Positions 11,013 through 22,400 of a stretch of DNA of 64,000 nt are shown here, piece by piece. The DNA is from Owenia fusiformis (lineage: Eukaryota; Annelida; Polychaeta; Sabellida; Oweniidae), in NCBI GenBank assembly GCA_903813345.2, contig CAIIXF020000011.1:36702062-36766061 (forward strand), read 5' to 3'. The notes under the pieces were generated by a model, which had not been told where the DNA came from, ran no database searches, and saw only the letters and a program-made list of their open reading frames with translations. Position 1 is the stretch's first letter. Each line of letters starts with the position of its first letter. Both the position numbers and the translations under genes were made by a program.

Positions 11013-14000
11013 TTCCACCAACAAGTAAGAATTCAAAATGTGAATTTGTCCTATCAGAACGATTAGTATACTATGGGATGAAGTTTGACGCAGATTGCAT
11101 GCTTAGGCTTAATATTAGCAGGAAATCTACCTGGCGTCGGAGATCTAAGATCTATTTATTACAAAACTCATGATTTGGATTTCGGTAAAGGTGAATAGGA
11201 GCTAGATCTACCCAATGTAATAGAGAAGATGGAGTTAGATAATTAAGGTACATCACAATGAAGTTTCGTGAAATTACTTTGAAGTTCCAAAGAAAAGACT
11301 TGTAACGCAAACTGATATTCCTTGACGTGTTTCCCTGTGGTCGATTCCTGGTCACTATCACTATCATGACTTTGGGAGTTTGGGTCACGTCACGTCATCG
11401 CTGACATTTGGCCCACGGAACTTACGACCGCATTGATATTTGGCATTCTGAGTGTACCACCGATGCATCAGACTGAGAACTTATTATTTGGAACAAAATA
11501 CCAAAAACATGTAGCTCAGTTAACTGAGATTTTTTGATAAATTGAATTCATCTTGATTTACCTACGTCACATCCTGATGTCCAAAAGACAACGTATGAAT
11601 GGTGTATTTCATCTCTTGAAGTCTTTAAAAGCCCACAATTCAAAACCATTAAAATGTTTTTATAACAGGATAATCCTCCGAGTGGAGGTCCGGTCCGTCT
11701 TTTTCTCTGTAAGAAATTTGGACATTTCTGCATCTTAAATGTAATCACATGCCGAATTACTGTGCTCTGGCAAATAAAGCATTGGACAGCGCCCGATACG
11801 CTGCGTACAGCCAGGCGTACCAGATGGTTGCAAATTTGCTCCAAATACAACCAAATTTCACAATTTTCCTGGGGGAGAACCCTCAGACCCCCCCGAATGC
11901 TGGTTTTTTGATTCACTCAACTCTTGTTCCCGTGGTGGTGGCGTACTACTTAGAAAAATAGCGCTACGCCCATGGACTCGAGTTGTACTTCAATGGACGA
12001 ATCTTACTTAATTTCTATTCTACAGCTGAATGACATCCATAATATTGAAGGCAACAGTATACAGCAAAGGAGATTGGCTTCGACATTGACCTTGATCGAT
12101 GACAACATTGAAAATTATTTTCTGATATTATAAATGACTATAAATTCATAATAAATGATTCAAAAGATTTAAACTAATATCTTGATCACTTCTTGTGCGT
12201 TTTGAATTTTTTGTTTGGAAAAAAGACCAAAACTCGCGATTCGAATTTTTTAGTGAAAAAATGGAGGACGTTTTGATTTTGAATTTTGTAATCACGACAT
12301 GACTCATAACACCATATATGGCAGAATATCGATATTGCATTCTGGGAGCTAATCCTAAACAAAGAATTTACATTGTATTGTAATGAATTCATTTATTTCA
12401 TATCTCCAATAATACCTAATAATTACATGTATCACTGGTGGTAAAGATTCATTTCACCTCACTGCAATAGATGTCATTGGTTCAACATATAAGATTTAAA
12501 CATGCAAAATTTCCCCATATTGATGGAATATACTACTCTCATATAAAAATTATATACTCTATAAAAATGGATTTCGAAATGTAAAATATATACCATCAAT
12601 ACAGTACAAGATATAATGATTCTGGTAAAAACAATTCCACTCTATCGACCTTATTGATTTTACTTCTGAAATACACATGTACAAAAGTAGTTAGCCACTG
12701 TTAGCATATGTGTTATGTAAAATTCTACTGTTGTGCAGATAACTATTTGATATTAGTGAGGGACGATTCTCTCTGCATGTACCACTATTTTTTTAATCAA
12801 GCAGCAATTAACGTATTACTGTCATAACTCGAGATTAATCACTTAATACCACATTAGGGACATATTAATCACAAATTTTACATTATAGCAATGGAAATAC
12901 ACGGCGGGCCAAAATAACAACCAATTAAAACAAGGTATTAATTTGACATAATGTCACTCTGTTTCATAAGTACTATAATAATTAGTTACAGTTGCCAACC
13001 ACATCTCACAATTAATGCTGATCAAAAATATGCCACCACTTTTTGGCAGGGACATAAAATAAAGATTAATTTTGAGCATGATGTAATGATCTACATCATT
13101 ACAAAGATTTGAATTACCTGCAATTTTACCTCAATTCACATTATGGATGTTCACAAGGGGTCATTTTCTGTTATTCTTTGGCCCACTCTGTATTTGCAAC
13201 ACAACACAACACAATGTAAAATTCATTTCATCAAGAGCGTTTCCTCATTGTGTGTTTATGGTTAATACAACATCTGATTATACCATTGAGAATACTCTCA
13301 GGTGTTCTCAGGCTCGGAGCAATGCTTAAAAACTCCTTGTTTCCAAAATAGAAAATCCTCATTTTTCTAGCAAAAGAAAATATTTTACAAAATGATTATT
13401 CTGATTTTTATGAATGGAAGTGCATTTAACTGGGCTATGTATACGATATGTATAATGATAATTAATGCGTTATTTCATAACAGTTTTATTACTCAGGATT
13501 GTTAATTAACTGTACAGATAAAAATATAAAATGATTAAAAAATTCAAAATAAAGCACTGATATCATTTGAATGATTTTATTAATACTAAATATAGTTCTG
13601 GGACACTCGTACATTACATGTATTTTAATTATCACTGAGTATCACTTTATCATGACAAGGTTGTTTTACATTATTTACAACAATTCACAAATTTGCCTCG
13701 CATTTCTGCATACAAATAATTCATTACAATCTGCTAAAATCCCATTTATATTTACAGGAGACAATACAACCCTAGACCAAAAACATAAAATAAAACATTA
13801 GTTGGATTAAAAATATTTAAATGTTAACCTAAAATACCCAAATAATAACCTAATTCCATTTTTGTTGATGTTAATGTACAATGTAGTTTGATTACCCTTC
13901 ACTTAAGTCAGAGTCTTTGCAATTTGATAACATGCCATGGATTCTTTAGAAAATAATATATTTGAGATGGCATAGAATAAATTGTAAGCCATTGTTACTT

Positions 14001-15300
14001 CCAGTTTTGTCAATGGTTTACATCTGATTTTACCTTGAAAAGGTGGCTCCATCTATACTCTTTGAATGTGAGATCAAGCCTTACCCAATAAAATAGACCA
14101 ATCAAAATCTAGCTGGGTCTCTGGGTATGGATAAGCCCTTTTCTGTCCTAATTCAATAAAACAACAATATATGCAGCATGGTGCTTTCTAGATGAATCTC
14201 ACATTTACTTTTCAGTGATTGAGTATTAAGCAATCAAGTTAATGTCATACTGGGGAATGCAGATATTTGCTGCAATCTTTTAGCATGCATTATTTAACAC
14301 ACATGTCAGACAATTAGCAATAATTCCTGGCTAATATATGCAATGTAACAACAATGATATGCATGAGGTGTGATGATATTGGAATATACAGTCTGCTAGT
14401 GGCATGTGTCCCATGTAGAAATATATCCTTATTATTATATTGAATATAAATTGTATTTTGATATATCTCCAGGACAAACTTCCCAAGGCTATTGGGTAAA
14501 GAAAACAAGGGAAATCAGTCTAAAAAGAACTTATGGGGATATCTTATACTAGCACCTCTTATATCATAATTATCATTTCAACCTGGGAAAATATACACTA
14601 ATAAATATATTCATTCAGTTTATCTTAAGCTCAAAGTTTAACTTTCAGCTAATTAGGATTAAAATCCCACAAATTTACACGTTGGAGATTCAGATTTTGG
14701 TTTTATGAATAAATATTAGGAAACGAAATTAAACATATTCAATAGACAAAATAAATGTATTTATTATTGTATGGAATAACCCCATGGAATAAATCTAGTT
14801 GTATATCCATATGCTCAGCAATGACTTACATTTACTCCCCTGTGAGTTCAATTGCCTAAAAGTTGTGCTCAAATTTGCAATTTTATAACCTCTATATATA
14901 TATAATAATAAAAAGTGATTGGGTCAATTGATCAACATCCATTTCAAATATAATAAAATTGTATTTAATTTTGTTTTAGCTGAACCACTAGACTCCCTAC
15001 TTCATATTAAATCTGCCCTGTTAATCTAACTCTTAATAATGTTAAATATGGTATTGTAACATACATCTTTCTTTATATACAAATATTCCACTTTCAGGCT
15101 TGGCCTACATGATATTCAAATTCATGTTCATTCTATACATTTCTCATTTGTCACTCCCTCAAAATTGCATCTCCTCACAACCCATTAGATGAAATAATTG
15201 ACTTGAAAATTCCATCGTAAATCAAAATTCATCCTCTAAGCATTCACCTATTTTATGTATGCCCCATGGCTAAAACATCTCATACAAAGATGGTGACATC
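11013..15300. other. Intergenic, 3' sides of converging genes
   Basis: Very AT-rich. The frames at 11548-11961 (both strands) and 13147-13801 carry no domain I recognise and have no matching splice pattern. The copy of the 9.5-kb block lies at 12272-12355. The left part may include the 3' UTR of peptide gene 2, and the right part may include that of the channel gene. Confidence 0.4.
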
Positions 15301-15327
15301 TTATTACTTCGATACAGTTGAAGTGTA

Positions 15328-15333
15328 TTTATT
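15328..15333 (-). terminator. Possible poly(A) signal of the channel gene
   Basis: AATAAA on the - strand, about 170 bases after the stop codon. Other AATAAA words occur further downstream, so this is only the nearest candidate. Confidence 0.35.
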
Positions 15334-15504
15334 CATTATCCCAAAGGCTGTGCCTGTGTACCTTGTTACGCAATACCCATGACCTTGACTTAAACGCCAC
15401 TTATATGGCTATTGAGGATTGTAAAAAAAGACAACCAATCCACCTCAAGGGTTTTTGAGCAAATGCTGCTGTTTAATGGAGCACAATTGAATACCCAGAA
15501 ATCC

Positions 15505-16413
15505 TCAAAAATGTGTTGTTGCTTTTCTGTCCCCATACTCCAGACTTGATCTACGACTGGAACAGGGACTTGGATTCACATTATATACCATCTCAACAGG
15601 GCTACCTCGGATCTCACGTGGCATCATATTATCGGAGCTATGATTTGGTGAAGGAGTCCTCATTGGTGAAAACTTGGCCATGTCATCATCAAATGGAGGC
15701 TCTGGGCTGCCAGAGTCAAATGATCCTCCTGATGGATACTCTGAACTGGCAATATTGTCCGTATCTAAATCCTCCACAAAACCATTATCTGGAGGAATTT
15801 CAAGCATGATTTGATCATCATCATGAATCTTTTTATGATCATCAATGTCACTATATGCATCATCGCGATCTTGTTTAGGATGTTTAGTCTCAACTGTATC
15901 TTTTGATTCAGGTGCTGTTGGGGAGTAGTGCTTTGGGGCAGGGGGAGGGGTGGGAGACTTAGGTGGGATTTCAATCTGGATCGCTCCCTCATTGGGAACT
16001 TCTTTCTCAGATGGAAATTCTTGAGATGTTGTTGGCTCCTTCCTAAGGAGGGAAGGAGGGTGTGGTATTATTTCATCTAAATCATCAGATTGCCTCTGAG
16101 GTATAAATTGAACTGGATCTTCTATTTTGGGCTCTGTGGGAACTTCTTTTTGGTGTGCAGCTAAGTGAGAAGGAATCATTCCCCCCTTAAGTAAGAGAGA
16201 GGGAGGAGGGGGAGGAAGGTGATCATCCCCACCCAAACCAGGACCATCAGGTCTATCATCTGGAGGTGGAGGTCCACCTCCCCCATGTCCACCACTTCCA
16301 CCAGGCCCAGGGTGACCATCAGAGTCATCTGTTCCAGACATGACAAACGCAGATTTGCGACGCACCCACTCTCGTTGCTTTTTGCGTTCCTCTTCACGCT
16401 TCTTTGTTTGTTC
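15505..16413 (-). CDS. Channel exon 46 (last): coiled-coil end and low-complexity tail
   Basis: 302 codons plus TGA. It opens with a charged helix (EQTKKREEERKKQREWVRRK), as expected for the C-terminal coiled coil of IP3R. IP3Rs normally end near here. Instead the frame continues with a Gly/Pro-rich stretch (GPGGSGGHGGGGPPPPDD, LPPPPPS), then Pro- and acid-rich sequence, and ends RRSSLEYGDRKATTHF. RRKS and RRSS are candidate basophilic-kinase sites. The tail is one long exon, unlike the short exons before it. The frame stays open for 909 nt with low-complexity but protein-like composition, so I take it as coding. Confidence 0.85.
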   Translation of the reverse strand, partial: EQTKKREEERKKQREWVRRKSAFVMSGTDDSDGHPGPGGSGGHGGGGPPPPDDRPDGPGLGGDDHLPPPPPSLLLKGGMIPSHLAAHQKEVPTEPKIEDPVQFIPQRQSDDLDEIIPHPPSLLRKEPTTSQEFPSEKEVPNEGAIQIEIPPKSPTPPPAPKHYSPTAPESKDTVETKHPKQDRDDAYSDIDDHKKIHDDDQIMLEIPPDNGFVEDLDTDNIASSEYPSGGSFDSGSPEPPFDDDMAKFSPMRTPSPNHSSDNMMPREIRGSPVEMVYNVNPSPCSSRRSSLEYGDRKATTHF

Positions 16414-19400
16414 CTAAAATTATACAATGAGAAATTAAACACATGACACAACACAGCAAAAATACACATTGTGCTGATTGAGAATTTTGCAGCCAGGTGT
16501 GAGAAAATTGTTGAAAAAAATTAATAAATTAAAATTGACTCCAAAAAATAATTATAAACGCCAAACAATTAAACAAACAAACAAACAGAGACAAACCTCT
16601 TTGTTCCATTTCTTCATAAGTATTGTAACACAGGCCAAGACCTCATCAAGTTTACTATCTGTTGAATCTTCATCCTTCAGGCAGAGAGCACGGTCAAGTG
16701 GGAAAAACTCATACCTCTCTTTCTTCAACTGAAACATGGACAGTATATTGACTTACTTCATGCATATTATATGGGCAACTACGTAGACATGAACAATAAA
16801 GTGACACTGCACACTCAAGCATAGTATATAGGCACCTACAACACATCTAATTCCTATCTTACTCCATAAAACCACTCATTTTGGTGTTTTGCAATATTTT
16901 TAGCTTATAGAGTAAGGCAAGAAAGATTGAACAAATAAGGAACTGTGCCTCAGTGTAGAAATAAAAAAAAATGTGAGAACACCCTGCTTGAATATTATGA
17001 TTTATTTGAAAATAAAATGTGTTTTAAATAATATACACTTTCAAGTTAGTAATTAGAACATACAACATACTCAAACAGTATAAATATGTATGTACATTTT
17101 TGATTGAGATAAATAGTACATTTAAATGAAGCTATACTCACCATGTTGCTAACATATAGATCAATCGCTGTATAGTCATTTGGTGATGTGTCATTGAGAC
17201 TGATGAAGTAGAATATATACGCCCACATATTGTGATCATATGTGATGTGGTGTTCAAAACCCTGAAAATATATTGTACTCTGGTGTAATACCCTGAAAAT
17301 ATATTGTGCTCAGGTGTTATACCCTGAAAATATATTGTGCTCAGGTGTTATACCCTGAAAATATATTGTGCTCAGGTGTTATACCCTGAAAATATATTGT
17401 GCTCAGGTGTTATACCCTGAAAATATATTGTGCTCAGGTGTTATAACCTGAAAATATATTGTGCTCTGGTGTTATACCCTGAAAATATGTTGTGATCAAA
17501 TGTTCTGTGAAGTTCAAATGAGGCAATTTACTACTGTTGGACTTTATTTCCAATGATTAAATTTAAAACAAATCTGGTGATATATTTCTGTCAAATTCTG
17601 GTGAGGTAGTTGCAATTCCTGCCTCATGTCTTAGCTACACAAAGGGGTAAAAACCGGAGATTTTCATATTTAGTTATATTTATCATGTGTTTATCCTAAC
17701 ATGTACTTTTCTATTTCTGTTTGTACTTTAGATCATGAACACACTCACTTATGGATGCCATGCATGCAAAAATGACATATAAATGTCAGTATAATCTACA
17801 CTGAACCATTATATGGTAAGCACATTGCCACGCGTCAGGTTTTCTTATACTGTAGCTAACTGGTTCCATATTGGGATTTCCCCTGGGAGGGTTATCCTTT
17901 TGACAAACATAAAAATAGTTGTAAAGTTAAACAAGAAATAAATGAAATAAAGAAAATATTTTTGATTATTTTCATGAGGAACAGACCATGAATTCAAACA
18001 GAAGTGTTCAAAAGAATCAGTTTCACTTCAGTATGTGTTAAATAATAATCAAGTGTCATATCACGAAAATCATACATCACAAAATAACAATTACTGAGAT
18101 TGGAGACTGGTGATTGTATCAACAGACTAGACTCCTTGCCAAAGTATAATAAACATCATGAAACTCAAAAAAGTAACTTTTAAGTTTATATAATTATTTA
18201 AAATATCAAAAACTGGCCGTAAACCCATTGAAATAAAAATTTAATTCTTTGGCAAAGAAAAGTGCATTTTGGGTAATGAATAATCGCCAACTTGAGAATG
18301 AGTGTGGATCGCCTTTATAAACTAAATCATTGGTTGAACCATTGAATTACTGTATGACTATTCTTTTTATATATATTTAAAATTTGAGTCTCAATAGAAT
18401 ATGACTGTGTAATTTGAAGCCCATGTTTAAAGGAACTAAAAAGGGATAGAGATGCTGTGCAAGGTAAAGGGGTCAACTGCCTAGATCTCTAGGGAAGTGT
18501 TTCTCATACTGTACCTTGCCATGGTGCTCAAAGTCATAACTACTTCTACTGCAGATGAAACAAGTGTCTCTCATGTCAGATTCTGCGACCCACTGGAAGA
18601 AAAAACAGAAATATTGCACATCAGTGTTTAGCTTCTTATATTTAAGAGACTTGTATTTTTCAATTATAACTAATTTGCTAAACTAGATTATTGTATCACA
18701 CACTCAACAGCCAGCCCCACCTATTGGTCAGCATAAGCATTAACAAATGGCCTACTTCAAACTTATTTGTAAGCACAAGAATTATTGAATTTCAAAAGTT
18801 CGCCCAGAATTTTATCATGGCAGTTCATAATTTTCTATTTTTGCACAATCAATTTTCCCATTTTTGAAACTACAAATGGAAAGATCCAAAAGGGTTAATT
18901 ATTCCATTTCAACATAACTATTCCATTTCAACATAATTATTCCTGTTCAACATACCTTCTTGTCTCTCAGCTCCGAGAATGTGTCTACGATGATACCAAA
19001 GATGATATTGAGACCAATAGTTGTGATGAGAATAAAGAAGGTAAGGTGGAAGAGGGTCATCCAACCAAACCTGGCAAATGACGCATCCATTGAGAGAGTG
19101 TCATACTTTTCCTTTTCATTCACAACAAATACCTAGAAAGAAAAAGAAGCTATCATTATCTTTAAAATTATAATGGGACAATTGAACTGAAACCTGTCAA
19201 CCTAATTTCACTCACCAATAAATGCTAGCATGTGTTCTGGGGTCACATAATGTAATGGCTTCATTTGTAAAATGACATTACTATTTTGACTACATAACAA
19301 TACATGTTTTGGGGTTTACGGAAAAGACCGACTCCACCGACCACCGACCGGTCGGTGTTTTCCATAGGTAGCCTCAAAACAGGGTTTGAAAAAATATGTA

Positions 19401-22400
19401 AAAGACCGACCACTATGTAAAAGACCGACCAAAAGAAAAAAAGCCTGCCTTGACACTGACCAATTTTACAGGAAAACAATATTCCTGTTTCTGTCCGTAC
19501 GTAGGCCTATGTCTGTTCGCCGTATCCGGGCATTAACTCCAATACTGTTGTCCAGATATTGGCTACAGTAACAAGGCCCCCAGAAGAGAAAAATTCTAAA
19601 TTGTTAATCACATTCCCGGTCCGGTCAAGTCCATGAAGTTCGTAAAGATGTAGCTACGTTCATCCAGTTCGGACACAGTTTAAACCAGTCGGCAACGTTT
19701 TAAAGAACGCAGTGACAACTTGTTTGGTGTGATAGCTATATTATTTTGTTAATTAAGCTGCAAACGGAACCGGTTGGTGTACTCACGACCTGAATTTATG
19801 CCTGACTGCACAACGCCGTAATACGTTTCTAGTAGGATTGAAGTTCGCCGTGTGTCCAGATCGTTCTGCGTTCTTTAAAAACGTGGTCACTCGTTCTGAT
19901 TACTAAGTTCTGGATGACCTACTCGTTCGGGTAGTTTGATAATGGAGAGGTTAAGCAATGCATATAAACGTATGTACGCAACTTGTACATATAAATCGTC
20001 CTATACAAATGCATGTAGTTTTCTCACATAAACAATCGTTCAGTTACAGTGTTTACTTAGTCCGTTACTTAGGCTACACATCCTCGTGTAATACGTCATT
20101 GATAGTTATATAGCTGGTTTTCTATGATACATACTTTAACAAGCTCGTGTTGTAAGATATCTAAGCTAAAACATGTATGACATTCATTTTCTTCAGAAAG
20201 CATTTAAGCCAAGCTATTTTGGCCTAAACGCATGTTCGAAGTTATCTTGCGCCAGAAGCAATTAAAAAGATTAATAAAAAGGTATCAACTTTCAGCTGGC
20301 TAGTATTCTCTAACACAGTGGCGTGACCTTACATGACCCTTTAATGTTAATGCTGAGAGCTTAATGTTCAATTAGATAGATAAGTTTAATAAGGGAGCTA
20401 TATGATACTGTGCATCGAAATCAAAATTGCCATCATAGTACCCAATAAACATGAGTATAATGATTCCCGTTGACACCAATGTAAAATTGAAAATCCCCCG
20501 TTGTAAACAGGAAAATAAAGCTGATCTGATATCTGAAGTAGACTAAGTAGCGCTTGCTTTTTATGCGTGCTATATACATTACTGTATTAATTCATTGACT
20601 TTGCGTTCACGGTTATACCTTGCGAAAAACATCGCTAGCTTAACCTCTCCAAAGTTTAAACGGACCCTAAACGGTTCTTAGTACGTCAAATCCGTTCGTG
20701 CACAGTTAAAGTCCGTTTTCGAGAATGTAGTGAGAACTAGTTTTGTGTGATAGTAGGGTTAGAGGACTAGAGGAGTCCCACTTATTTGTTTTTAAGATTT
20801 CAAGATTTTAACTGCAGGAATTTCAGGTGAAATAACGTCCATTCAGAGTTTATTTTTGCTAAACAGCTAAATGTAGGTCTGTGATCGTTGGAAACGTCTC
20901 TGCAATAAACGATCAACACTTATCTGCTTATAAGAAAGATTAATTATGTGTAGTTGATGTTGCTCAGGATCAAATTGTACGCTTTGATTTCGTATTTTCA
21001 TGGACCAGATATATTGAAATAGTTTTCCAATTTATGTGGAATCTATTTCCAGACACTTTTATGCTTTCTACACTTTCTACGCCGACCAAGCACCGACCTC
21101 TCACCTCATGGACCCAACTGTGGAGAGTGACTGGTCGGTGGTCGGTCTTTTCCGAAAACCCCATGTTTTGTGCTATATTCAACCCTTTTTTCATTGATAT
21201 TTTCTATTATAATAACTAGAGGATGTTCTGTCATAATTTTACAAAACATAAATGGAAAATTATAAATTTTCAAAACAAAATATACAAATCTAGCCATTTA
21301 TGAACTCCAGCGCATACATGTATATAGATAGGTACCTGTAGGATTCTTAATCCAATCAATAGAATTGCATATGCAAGTTTTATAGCAGCGCAACTAACCT
21401 CAAACAATATCCCCGTAAGACCATAGCGTAACATAGTAACCAGGGTCTCATAGAGGGACTCCACGTGCAAGGGTGCATCTCCTGTCGGGTCAAAACTTGG
21501 CCGGAAAAAGGCAAATGCAACAAGCGAATAGATGTGAATAAGAATCAGAGCAAGTATGCCAACCCACAGTAGCGATCGACCTGGAAAATAAGTAAAAAAT
21601 AATTATTAAATGTTATTCTGGATTCAATGGCAAGCCTTGATGGAAGACTAAATGGCAATTTCTACCATATCTTATTCTTTTAAATTCCGCCAAATGAAGT
21701 ATCAACAAAAATATTGGTAAACTTAATCATATTTAATTAAAATTGGATAAATTTTTACTCTTTAATCTAATGAAAAAATATTGATCTTAAAATCAAATCA
21801 ATAATACAATACAAGTTTCCATGACAAAAATTTCTGAATTTGGTTCAAAGTTAAACTAAATCATAATGCATAATTAAACAAATTAAAAGGTATTGTAAAA
21901 ATGTACCATTTTGTGTGACTGCATTAATGACACCCTGCAATAGCTGATTGTTGTTGACGATGTTAAGCAGATGAAAAGCAAAAAAATAGCCCCAGAAAAA
22001 AGTTCCGGCTAATGAAGACGCTAGGAACACCTGAAAATAAAATATTTTCATATATATTTAAAACTTCAATACAGCATAAATAGGTGAATGGACAGTTACT
22101 TTAAACATATAACTAAGGCAAACACAGTGGAATGAGTAATGCATATGCAACAGATAGATACTTAAGTGCTACAAATAGAAAAGTTTGACATGGTTAAATG
22201 GCACTGTTGGCAACTTAAAACTATAGTAAATTACACATTTTCCTTCAAAAATAAAGGTACATTATTTTATAGTAGATGCTTTACTATTGATGTACTTTCA
22301 CAAGCTATTTCATAAGTACATAGTATAATGTTGCTTTTTGATTATATGGCTGGTGTCATCTCTGAAACCACAGTTTGATTACAAGATTCCTTCTAAAGAA

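Noticed and set aside
11548-11961. Overlapping 122- and 70-codon frames on opposite strands as a gene
   Set aside because: No recognisable domain, no splice partner and no start context. I could not support either strand.
13147-13801. Two short + strand frames in the AT-rich gap
   Set aside because: No domain, and low-complexity composition.
21336-21398. Extension of exon 41 by 21 hydrophobic residues to a CAG|GTACCT donor
   Set aside because: The shorter exon gives the family's normal spacing from filter to S6. The extension also lacks glycines and does not supply a filter. Kept as a minor alternative.
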